From contig CAKOQC010000004.1 in the NCBI GenBank assembly GCA_934101175.1, forward strand, positions 1 to 64,000: DNA of 64,000 nucleotides, written 5' to 3'. A program made the position numbers and the translations under genes. Source of the stretch: RUG705 sp934101175. GTDB taxonomy: Bacteria; Bacillota_I; Bacilli_A; RF39; UBA660. This document shows, piece by piece, positions 35,831 to 43,520 of the stretch. The notes beneath the pieces are model-generated. The model saw only the letters and a program-made list of their open reading frames with translations. It ran no database searches and was not told the origin of the DNA. How positions within the stretch are numbered: the stretch's first letter is position 1; each line of letters opens with the position of its first letter.

Positions 35831-37876
35831 CTACGGATAATAAGTTTTCACTCTATAGTTATTTTTATTTACTTTTATTTCTATACTTCCATCTTTATCA
35901 GTTCTATAAATCTTACTATTTTTTAAAGTATCTAATACACTTTGATTTGGATGACCATATTTATTATTCTTGCCAACACTAATTAAGGAATACTTGGGGT
36001 TAATTTCATTTATGAATTCTTTACTAGAAGATGTATTTGAACCATGATGTCCTATTTTAATAAAATCAATATTATTTAAATTATATTTTTCTATTATATT
36101 TTTTTCTTTTTTTATTCCAGCATCTCCCATAAACAAAAATTTATAGTAGTATTCAAAATATATTACATTAGAATCATCATTTTCATTATTATATTCATGG
36201 GTATTTAAAAAATAAAAACTTGACCTACTGACATTTAATTTCTTGATACAACTAGCATAGTTTATTTTTTTATTATTTAGAGCTAAAATTAATTCTTTTT
36301 CTAAGTTATTATAATTACCACAGTTAAAAATTACATTACTAACTTTAAAATTATTTATTAAATTAATAGCTTCTCCCATGTGATCATAATCACCATGAGT
36401 TAATATTAGATAATCTATTTTAGTGATACCTTTACTTTTTAAATAAGGAATAGTCTTGTTGATTGCAACATGATAATCACTATTAACTAAACCACCAGTA
36501 TCAATTAAGATATTACTTTGATTATGAGGAAACTTTATAAAAGTTGAATCTCCTTGGCCAACATCTAAGTAAGTAACTTCTAAATTAGAATTTATATATG
36601 GAGAAAATTTATGAATAATTAAAATTATAAAAATATAAATATTTCTTTTGTTATATAAAAATAAGTAGATAAATAGATAATAGAGTACCATTATATATAT
36701 ACTAGGTTTTGAGAAAATAATGATACCTATTTTATATTTATATATTATTAATGATAAGGACTGCATAATAGAAATTACTATATTTAAAAATATACTTAAT
36801 TTGGGAATTACAAAGCATATTAAAGACAAAGGAAATACTATAATACTAACAAAAGGAATTAATATAATATTTAAAATAATGGAGAAAAAATTTGCTTGAT
36901 AAAAATTATAGATACAAATAGGAAATGATACTAAAAATGATATCAGAGAAATATAGAGGGACTTTGTTAATTTATTTTTTATTGATTTTAATTTATAACT
37001 AAATAAAACTAATGAAAATGAAATTAAATAAGAATATTGAAATGAGATATTATAGATATAGTATGGATTAATTAATAACATAATTATTAAGACAAGGCAC
37101 ATTATATCTAAACTTTTTATTTTTAAATTAAATAATTTATTTAATGAAAACAAAATATACATTATTAAGCTACGAATAACTGATGGTGAAGAACCAACAA
37201 GGAGAGAATAAAATATTAAAAATAAAATTACAATACTATAATTATAGTAATTATTATAAGAAATTCTTTTTAAAAAATAGAGAATTATAGTGGCAAATAA
37301 ACTAATATGCATACCAGATATAGAAAACAAATGAGATACACCATTTTGCTGATAACTCTTACTGATTTCTTCTGGTAATTCCAAAGTGTCTCCTAGAATG
37401 AAGATTTTGAGATATTCATTAGCATAAGTTATTTTTGAAATTCTTTTAGCTATTTTATCTTTTATATAATATATTATATTAGTGTTGTTAGCTACTTTAG
37501 ATATTTCTTTAGCAGTTAGAGTATAATAAATTTCATTATAATACAAATACTTTCGATAATTAAACTGATTAGGAATAGTATTATTGCTTGGTACTTTTAA
37601 ATTTCCTATGGCTAAGATTTCATCGCCTAAACCAATACTTTCTTCTAATTCTTCATAATAATTTATAACTAGTTTTTCTCTTCCTTTTATATAGATTGTT
37701 GTCTTGCCAGAAGACTTTTTAATCTTATAGACAATACCTTGAAAACTTGTATCAGAAATATTATATATACTGGACTTTTTAACTGTTATAGTATATATAA
37801 TTGTCAAAGTTAAAAGAATTACTGCACTAACTTTAAAGATATATCTATTTCTTAATATATATTTAAAATAATTCAT
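35831..37876 (-). CDS. comEC: ComEC/Rec2 DNA-uptake channel
   Basis: Membrane channel through which single-stranded DNA enters during natural transformation. The 681-residue protein has an N-terminal OB-like extracellular region (about 40-130), the competence membrane domain with NGVSHLFSISGMHISL, and a C-terminal metallo-beta-lactamase domain with LTHGDYDHMGEAI and GHHGSNTSS. All parts are complete, so it is likely functional. It follows comEA by 12 bases. Confidence 0.95.
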   Translation of the reverse strand: MNYFKYILRNRYIFKVSAVILLTLTIIYTITVKKSSIYNISDTSFQGIVYKIKKSSGKTTIYIKGREKLVINYYEELEESIGLGDEILAIGNLKVPSNNTIPNQFNYRKYLYYNEIYYTLTAKEISKVANNTNIIYYIKDKIAKRISKITYANEYLKIFILGDTLELPEEISKSYQQNGVSHLFSISGMHISLFATIILYFLKRISYNNYYNYSIVILFLIFYSLLVGSSPSVIRSLIMYILFSLNKLFNLKIKSLDIMCLVLIIMLLINPYYIYNISFQYSYLISFSLVLFSYKLKSIKNKLTKSLYISLISFLVSFPICIYNFYQANFFSIILNIILIPFVSIIVFPLSLICFVIPKLSIFLNIVISIMQSLSLIIYKYKIGIIIFSKPSIYIMVLYYLFIYLFLYNKRNIYIFIILIIHKFSPYINSNLEVTYLDVGQGDSTFIKFPHNQSNILIDTGGLVNSDYHVAINKTIPYLKSKGITKIDYLILTHGDYDHMGEAINLINNFKVSNVIFNCGNYNNLEKELILALNNKKINYASCIKKLNVSRSSFYFLNTHEYNNENDDSNVIYFEYYYKFLFMGDAGIKKEKNIIEKYNLNNIDFIKIGHHGSNTSSSKEFINEINPKYSLISVGKNNKYGHPNQSVLDTLKNSKIYRTDKDGSIEIKVNKNNYRVKTYYP

Positions 37877-37888
37877 AATATCTGAGTA

Positions 37889-38599
37889 TTAAACAGTTAT
37901 ATTAGACTTTATTTCTTCATATAATTTTTCACCAATACCATCGACATTTAATAACTCTTCTATATTCTTGAAATTACCATTTTGTTCACGATACTTAATA
38001 ATAGCTTCTGCTTTAGATTTCCCTATTCCACTTAAGTTTTGCAACTCTGTTAAACTAGCAGTATTTATATTAACTATATCATTATCATCTTTATCAGATT
38101 TATTGGTAATATTTTTATCTATTTCATTATTAATACAACCATCGTTTTTGATATTTGGACAGTTACATTCCTTATCAATATATTTAATTACAGTATCAAC
38201 TACATTAGAATTTTGAACTTCATCATTGGTATAAATAATAATTACCATTTCATCTGTTATTTTTTTAGCTAAATTAATTACTGAAGTATTAGCATTTTCA
38301 TTTAAGCCTCCTGCTAAAATAATGATGTCATTTATATTACTATTACAATTAGTAAAATATACTCCTGGCTTTTTAATTGCTCCTTTAATATCGACGTAAC
38401 ATTTTTGATTTGGCTCTTTGTCAGACTTTTCTTCAGTCGAAGATACATCTTTATTATCTTTTTCTACTAATAAATTATCTTCTTTTACTAACTCATATTT
38501 TTTGTTAGATAATTTTTTCTTAATAATAATAACACTAGCTAAAATTAGAATTACAATAAAGACTGTTAATGGGTATTTTATCTTTCTTAATAATTTCAT
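37889..38599 (-). CDS. comEA: ComEA DNA-binding receptor
   Basis: Surface DNA receptor for transformation. The 236-residue protein has one N-terminal membrane helix (about 11-28), an acidic linker, an SLBB domain (CYVDIKGAIKKPGVYF ... DDIIILAGG region near 70-130), and a C-terminal helix-hairpin-helix pair (VNINTASLTELQNLSGIGKSKAEAII ... LLNVDGIGEKLYEEI). Cys pairs in CNCPNIKNDGC are odd for ComEA. The 77-bp upstream element is shared with the gene at 19555-20655. Confidence 0.94.
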   Translation of the reverse strand: MKLLRKIKYPLTVFIVILILASVIIIKKKLSNKKYELVKEDNLLVEKDNKDVSSTEEKSDKEPNQKCYVDIKGAIKKPGVYFTNCNSNINDIIILAGGLNENANTSVINLAKKITDEMVIIIYTNDEVQNSNVVDTVIKYIDKECNCPNIKNDGCINNEIDKNITNKSDKDDNDIVNINTASLTELQNLSGIGKSKAEAIIKYREQNGNFKNIEELLNVDGIGEKLYEEIKSNITV

Positions 38600-38627
38600 T
38601 ACTCCTCCTTTTAAGCATAATGCTTCT

Positions 38628-38704
38628 TTGATTCTTCACTTATATTATTGTTAATAAGTACTTTAATTTACTTTTGTTTGATTAAAATTTTAGCAACATT
38701 GGTA
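38628..38704 (-). promoter_or_regulatory. 77-bp conserved upstream element, copy A (comEA)
   Basis: Gapless partner of 20670-20746. The proximal 22 bases (38628-38649) are identical, and AAATTTTAAYCAA with AAAAGT recurs at the same offset. It ends 29 bases before the comEA ATG. Both copies are oriented toward the gene that follows. Confidence 0.7.
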
Positions 38705-38886
38705 TAAATTTAGACACTTTTGACAAAATTAATATAATACTTTAATTTTATGATAGAATTATGTAAATACTATTATCTTATTGATTGGATACAGGCAAAA
38801 GAAATGAATATTATTTACAAAGTAAAACACTATAAATAGTGTAAGTATAGAAAATATTTATTAATCAAGCAAAATGCAACAAATGT

Positions 38887-38914
38887 TTGACAAAATAAAA
38901 ATATATGATATAAT
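38887..38914 (+). promoter_or_regulatory. Sigma-A promoter of the sortase gene
   Basis: TTGACA (38887-38892), 16 bases, TATAAT (38909-38914). Upstream, acactat/atagtgt (38828-38843) is a 14-base palindrome, a possible operator. Confidence 0.78.
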
Positions 38915-38920
38915 ATTTAA

Positions 38921-38953
38921 TCGACAAAGAGAATAATTCTTAGTATTTAATAT
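38921..38953 (+). promoter_or_regulatory. Second, wide-spaced promoter of the sortase gene
   Basis: TCGACA (38921-38926; ATCGACA is one mismatch from the complement of TGTCGAA), 21 bases, TAATAT (38948-38953). It matches the sirA promoter in -35-like element, spacing and -10. The leader would be under 20 bases and holds GGAGGGG. Confidence 0.6.
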
Positions 38954-38973
38954 TAACTTTTGGAGGGGACTAT

Positions 38974-39726
38974 ATGAAACAGAAAAAGAAATATATAATT
39001 ATTAGTATTGCTATTTTAATTATCCTATTTATTATTGGAAGTTTTTATTACATATATTTTAATGATAGAGAAAATATGGATAACACTATTATAGATGACA
39101 CTAAATTAATTGAAGAAGTCTTTAGTGATAAAAATATTTCACATAATAAAGAAATAATAGAGGGATACAGAAATACTTATAATAATCAAGATGTTGTTGG
39201 AGAAATTGAATTTCTTAATACAGATTATAAAAAACCTTTAATGCAATATAGTGATAATGATTATTATTTAAATCACACCGAAGATAAAACTAGTAGTTAT
39301 ATGGGATCAATATACTTAGATTTTAGAACTGATATAAACAATAGTGATAAACTTCTTATTTATGGGCACAATTCAGCTAGTATTGATATGCCTTTTAAAA
39401 TATTAGAAAGTTATTATGATTATAATTATTATTTAGGACATAAATATGTAAAAATTACTTCAGAAGAAAAAACTAGGCTTTATAAAATTTATGCTATTAC
39501 AATTGAAGTAGAAGATTTTAATTACATGCAAACTGACTTTAATAATGAAGAAGAATGGTATCAACATATTCATAGTTTCAAAGATAAAAGTATGTATGAT
39601 ACTGGAGAAGATGTTACCAAAGATGATAAAATATTAATTATGCAGACATGTAGTACTCATTATAAATATAAAAATTATGATAGAAAATTTTTAATAGTAG
39701 TAGCTAAAGAAGTTAGTGAGAAATAA
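38974..39726 (+). CDS. srtB: Class B-like sortase
   Basis: Transpeptidase that anchors surface proteins to peptidoglycan. The 250-residue protein has one N-terminal membrane helix (about 7-28) and the SrtB-type DNDYYLNHTEDKTSSYMGSIYLD segment. Catalytic residues are His132 (YGHNS), Cys226 (MQTCST) and Arg237 (DRKFL). GGAGGGG precedes the ATG. No cognate sorting motif was found in this window, so its substrate is unknown. Two promoters, one Spo0A-like, lie upstream. Confidence 0.92.
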   Translation: MKQKKKYIIISIAILIILFIIGSFYYIYFNDRENMDNTIIDDTKLIEEVFSDKNISHNKEIIEGYRNTYNNQDVVGEIEFLNTDYKKPLMQYSDNDYYLNHTEDKTSSYMGSIYLDFRTDINNSDKLLIYGHNSASIDMPFKILESYYDYNYYLGHKYVKITSEEKTRLYKIYAITIEVEDFNYMQTDFNNEEEWYQHIHSFKDKSMYDTGEDVTKDDKILIMQTCSTHYKYKNYDRKFLIVVAKEVSEK

Positions 39727-39753
39727 AAAAAGCTTTTATTGTAAAGCTTTTTT
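39726..39753. terminator. Bidirectional terminator
   Basis: AAAAAAGCTTT / AAAGCTTTTTT stem between convergent sortase and Big_2 genes. Confidence 0.85.
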
Positions 39754-41373
39754 CTTTTTACTTTTAATTAGCATACGAATAATATTTATCATTAGTAAGA
39801 AGGAAACAATACCAATAAAGTATATGGTATAACTTTCTTTCTTTTTAATAGTTATAACATATGGTTTTTTATTACCCTTAATAGTAATTGTAATAACACT
39901 ATCATTTTTTAAATTTTTATTACCACTAATTGTTACATTAGAAGAATCTACATTGATATCGAAATCCAAGCTTGTTTCGGAACCTATCAATAGACTATAT
40001 TCATATTTTTCGGGATCAAATTTTAGATCATATCCTTTTACTTTAATTGATAAATCACTTACTACCTTTTCTACAACAGTAATTGTAGTTTTAGCTTTTA
40101 TAGAGCCATCTTCATTTGATATTGTTATAATTGTTGTACCTAATTTTAAAGCGGTTAATACACCATCTTTTACGGTAGCTACTGTTTCATCACTACTTGT
40201 CCAAATTGGGTTGTTTATAGCAGTATCAGTTGGTGTTGAAACTGTCTTTAAAGTTATAGTGCTACCAAGTGCTACACTTTGTTTTGTTTGGGCAAATTTA
40301 ATTGATTCAATTGGTGGAGATAATACAGTTACTTGGCAAACTGCTTCATAATTTCCATCTTCGCTAACTGCTTTTATTTCAACTTTACCTGGTTTAACTG
40401 GAGTGACTTTACCATTTGATACTTTAGCTATTTTAGTGTTTGAACTAGACCATTTAATATTTTTATTTTCTGCATATTCCGGATTAAAATTAACTGTTAA
40501 GGTTTCTTCGGCATCTAGTTCCATGGTCAACTCAGTTTTATTTAGAGATATACCTGTTAGTTTTTTACTTAAGGCAATTACTTCAACATTACATGTGGCT
40601 ACTTTACCGCCATCACTAGAAATAACTGTAATGGTAGCAGTACCTGGAGCTATTGCTTTTACATTACCAGATGAATCTACTGTAGCGACATTAGGATTAC
40701 TGCTTTTCCAAGTAACTTTCTTATTTGTAGCATTGCTAGGATTGAATGTCACATTTAAAGTAGAAGATGATTGCTCTTTTAGTTGAATATTTTTAGAAAT
40801 GCTAATACTATTTAGAGAAATAGTGTTAATTACTTTGATGTTAGCTACAGCTTGATATCCAGCAGCACTAACAGTTATGTAAGCTTCTCCTACAGTTATA
40901 CCTTTAACATTTCCTTCACTATCTACTGTGGCAACATTAGAGTTACTGCTAGTATAAGATAGACTTTGATTACTAGCGTTACTTGGGGTTACTATAACAG
41001 ACAATTTTTGAGTAGAGCCAACTAAAATTGTTTCTTTACTGTTTGAAAAACGTATTCCTGTTATGGGAACAAAGTTATTAATAACTACCACTTTACATAT
41101 AGCTTGCTCTGCTCCTATTTTAGCGGTAATAATTGCTTCTCCTGGCTTTACACCAGTTACTACTCCATTGTTAACAGTAGCTACAGATGAATCGCTTGAT
41201 GTCCATACTACAGTGGTACCTGAACTTCCACCAGTATCTACCACTTTTAATGTAGTATTATATCCTACTCCTAAATTAACATTGTGTTGATTTAATTTTA
41301 TACTAGCTGCATATACTTCTGAGTTGATAAAAAAAGTAAATAACATTATAATTAGCATAATTTTTTTCTTCAT
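39736..41373 (-). CDS. Surface protein with five Big_2 Ig-like domains
   Basis: A 545-residue protein. Signal peptide (residues 1-24, ...FFINSEVYAAS), five Big_2 domains of about 80-85 residues (each with WTSSDSSVATV / WKSSNPNVATV and GxATIT motifs), a cadherin-like-type domain of about 90 residues, and a C-terminal membrane helix with KSKKKKALQ. Big_2 domains occur in adhesins and wall proteins. There is no LPxTG, so anchoring is by the helix. A 25-bp tandem repeat lies beside its promoter. Confidence 0.9.
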   Translation of the reverse strand: MKKKIMLIIMLFTFFINSEVYAASIKLNQHNVNLGVGYNTTLKVVDTGGSSGTTVVWTSSDSSVATVNNGVVTGVKPGEAIITAKIGAEQAICKVVVINNFVPITGIRFSNSKETILVGSTQKLSVIVTPSNASNQSLSYTSSNSNVATVDSEGNVKGITVGEAYITVSAAGYQAVANIKVINTISLNSISISKNIQLKEQSSSTLNVTFNPSNATNKKVTWKSSNPNVATVDSSGNVKAIAPGTATITVISSDGGKVATCNVEVIALSKKLTGISLNKTELTMELDAEETLTVNFNPEYAENKNIKWSSSNTKIAKVSNGKVTPVKPGKVEIKAVSEDGNYEAVCQVTVLSPPIESIKFAQTKQSVALGSTITLKTVSTPTDTAINNPIWTSSDETVATVKDGVLTALKLGTTIITISNEDGSIKAKTTITVVEKVVSDLSIKVKGYDLKFDPEKYEYSLLIGSETSLDFDINVDSSNVTISGNKNLKNDSVITITIKGNKKPYVITIKKKESYTIYFIGIVSFLLMINIIRMLIKSKKKKALQ

Positions 41374-41397
41374 ACTCATACTCTCCTATCATAGATA

Positions 41398-41426
41398 ATT
41401 ATAATATATTTTTTGTTCCAAGTAAA
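41398..41426 (-). promoter_or_regulatory. Promoter of the Big_2 surface protein
   Basis: Minus strand TTTACT (41421-41426), 17 bases, TATAAT (41398-41403). The -35 hexamer is the last piece of the tandem repeat array. Confidence 0.7.
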
Positions 41427-41526
41427 GGTATTTTTTATATTGGCCTGGAAAGGTATTTTTTTATTGACCTAGAAAGGTATTTTTTATATTGGCCTAGAAA
41501 GGTATTTTTTATATTGACCTAGAAAG
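41421..41526. repeat. Tandem repeat, four 24-26-bp units
   Basis: Units begin at 41421, 41447, 41471 and 41496 and share GAAAGGTATTTTTTATATTG and a terminal GCCT or ACCT. A fifth partial unit (agaaag) ends the array. Units differ by a few bases. They lie between the glycosyltransferase terminator and the Big_2 promoter. Confidence 0.88.
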
Positions 41527-41540
41527 AAGTTATGTTATGA

Positions 41541-41569
41541 GAAAAGAGTTAACTTGAATTAACTCTTTG
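41541..41569 (-). terminator. Terminator of the glycosyltransferase gene
   Basis: AAAGAGTTAA / TTAACTCTTT stem with a short T run. Confidence 0.7.
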
Positions 41570-41582
41570 ATATCAATGTACG

Positions 41583-42725
41583 TTACTTTTGATTTAGCAT
41601 TTTCTTAGATAATTTATATATTTTTTCAATAGATTTATTATCATTATAAGAATTTAATTTTCTTTTCATATTTAAAATTATATTTTTTCTTTTTAGAAGC
41701 TTACCTACTACTTTTGCAAGTTTACGTGGTGTTTTACAGTTTATTCCATAACCATTTTTACAGACAAATCTGGCATTATATATCTCGTTACCACCATTAC
41801 CAGGAATAAGAAGCATTGGTTTTTTCATTTCTAGACATTCTGTGATACTTAGACCACCTGGCTTTGTAATTACAAGATCAGAAATATTTAAAAGATTATT
41901 AACTTCTTTAGAAAATCCCAATGGATAAACGTTCTTATAATCATTCTTTTCAATTAATTTTTCTGTTTTCTTTAAAAGCTTTTCGTTCTTGCCACATGCA
42001 TACAAAATATTAATATCATATTCTTCTTCTAATAGTCTTTTTAAATATTTATAAGAAAATGAAGAACCAATGCTGCCTCCTGCAAAAAAGAGAATAGTTT
42101 TTTTGCCATTGTTTATATGATATTTTGTCTTTAAAACATCAACATTACCTAGATTAGTAAAACTTTCCGAAATGGGAATACCATAGGAATATATTTTTTT
42201 ACTAGATATATCATGATTAATTAAATCATTTTTTACAATATCATTACTAACAATAAAGGCATCAATATTCGTTTCATCTTTTATCCACATTTCATGAGAT
42301 TTATAGTCTGTTATGATACTTATTATTTTGGTATTTGTTAATTTTTTCTTATTAAAGATGCCTAACATAATGTTACCAAAAAAGTGAGTTGATACTAATA
42401 AGTCGGGATTATATGAGACGATATCCTCTTCTAATTGTTTATTTTTAAAAACTGATTTTATGACTGGCTTGTATGGTAAAGTAGTAGATTTAAAATCAAA
42501 TAGTTCATAAATGATACTAAAAATAGCACTACTGGTACGAAACTTAAAATTTTGTTCAAAAGCTTTTTTGCTGATAAGGCCAATAATATTTTCATAGTCC
42601 ATTAAATCAATTACTTTTACTTCATACTCACCTTTTTTAAGAAAATAATCATATAGATAGTTAGCAACAGTTTTATGACCAGAGCCATATGTTGCATAAG
42701 TGATTAAGACTTTCTTTTTTGCCAT
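41583..42725 (-). CDS. ugtP: Processive diacylglycerol glycosyltransferase (UgtP/MGDG synthase family)
   Basis: Adds glucose or galactose to diacylglycerol to make the membrane glycolipid that anchors lipoteichoic acid. The protein of about 380 residues has the MGDG-synthase N-terminal TYATYGSGHKTVANYLYDYF with GSGH, and a C-terminal GT28-like domain with LVITKPGGLSITECLEMKKPMLLIP. Acceptor/donor specificity cannot be read. Either ATG 42731 or 42725 may be used; spacing from AGG favours 42725. Confidence 0.88.
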   Translation of the reverse strand: MAKKKVLITYATYGSGHKTVANYLYDYFLKKGEYEVKVIDLMDYENIIGLISKKAFEQNFKFRTSSAIFSIIYELFDFKSTTLPYKPVIKSVFKNKQLEEDIVSYNPDLLVSTHFFGNIMLGIFNKKKLTNTKIISIITDYKSHEMWIKDETNIDAFIVSNDIVKNDLINHDISSKKIYSYGIPISESFTNLGNVDVLKTKYHINNGKKTILFFAGGSIGSSFSYKYLKRLLEEEYDINILYACGKNEKLLKKTEKLIEKNDYKNVYPLGFSKEVNNLLNISDLVITKPGGLSITECLEMKKPMLLIPGNGGNEIYNARFVCKNGYGINCKTPRKLAKVVGKLLKRKNIILNMKRKLNSYNDNKSIEKIYKLSKKMLNQK

Positions 42726-42908
42726 TAACATCCTATCCTTTCTTTTTGTAAGATTAAAGATTTATTTCTTTTATTAATTATATCATATTATTTTACTTTT
42801 AAGAACAGGTTTTATTTTATTTACTTTATTTTAGGTGATTATTATCCAACAAAAATAGTATTTTTTATAGTTAACTTACTGTAATTACAGGCAACTTGGA
42901 AAGCTAAT

Positions 42909-42937
42909 TTGACAATTAATTACTTTTGTAGTAGAAT
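42909..42937 (+). promoter_or_regulatory. Promoter of the HD-domain gene
   Basis: TTGACA (42909-42914), 17 bases, TAGAAT (42932-42937). Confidence 0.78.
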
Positions 42938-42966
42938 TTAGTAGTAATTGAAAAGGGGCATTATAT

Positions 42967-43473
42967 ATGTTAACTATTAAAGATAAAAAGTATAAGAGTA
43001 TTGTTAAAAATATACTTAGAGATAATAATTTTAAGAAAACTTATAATATTGAGCATCATGGAATTAGTAGAATGGAACACTCGCTAAGAGTTTCATATTA
43101 TTCATATAAAATAGCTAAAAAATTAGGATTTGATTATAAAGCAGTAGCTCGTGGTGGTCTTTTACATGATTTTTACTTAGAGGGCGATGAGAGAAATAAA
43201 GTCAAAAAATTTACTGATACCTTTGTGCATCCTAAGAAAGCATTAGCTACTTCTAAAGAGTATTTTGATTTGTCTCAGTTAGAAGAAAATATTATTGTTA
43301 GTCATATGTTTCCAATATACTTATCACTACCTAAATATAAAGAAAGTGTTTTGGTTAACTTAGTTGATAAAGTTATTGGAGGATATGAAATGATGAGAAA
43401 AGTCAGATGTAAAACGGTATATATGCTTAACTATACACTTCTATTATTTGTAGTGTTTATAACTACTAATTAG
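42967..43473 (+). CDS. HD-domain phosphohydrolase
   Basis: A 168-residue metal-dependent phosphohydrolase-like protein. HGISRMEHSLRVSYYSYKIAKKLGFD and RGGLLHDFYLEGD carry the H...HD...D ligands, and a later NLVDKVIGGYEM holds the last Asp. Substrate unknown; similar small HD proteins hydrolyse nucleotides or are regulators. The C-terminal 20 residues are hydrophobic (TVYMLNYTLLLFVVFITTN), which is odd for the family. Good GGGG site, own promoter, convergent with gltX. Confidence 0.82.
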   Translation: MLTIKDKKYKSIVKNILRDNNFKKTYNIEHHGISRMEHSLRVSYYSYKIAKKLGFDYKAVARGGLLHDFYLEGDERNKVKKFTDTFVHPKKALATSKEYFDLSQLEENIIVSHMFPIYLSLPKYKESVLVNLVDKVIGGYEMMRKVRCKTVYMLNYTLLLFVVFITTN

Positions 43474-43483
43474 TTTTATTAAA

Positions 43484-43519
43484 TTTTAAAAGGACTTCAA
43501 AATTGAAATCCTTTTTTTA
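43484..43519. terminator. Bidirectional terminator
   Basis: AAAAGGACTTCAA / TTGAAATCCTTTT stem between the HD gene and gltX. Confidence 0.75.
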
Positions 43520-43520
43520 T

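Noticed and set aside
40403..41290. Plus-strand reading frames opposite the Big_2 gene
   Set aside because: They are shadows of a repetitive Ser/Thr/Val-rich coding region.
39736..41373. Sortase substrate
   Set aside because: The C-terminus has a membrane helix and basic tail but no LPxTG, NPxTN or similar motif before it.
41421..41526. Short CRISPR array
   Set aside because: Units are contiguous and nearly identical; there are no distinct spacers and no cas genes.
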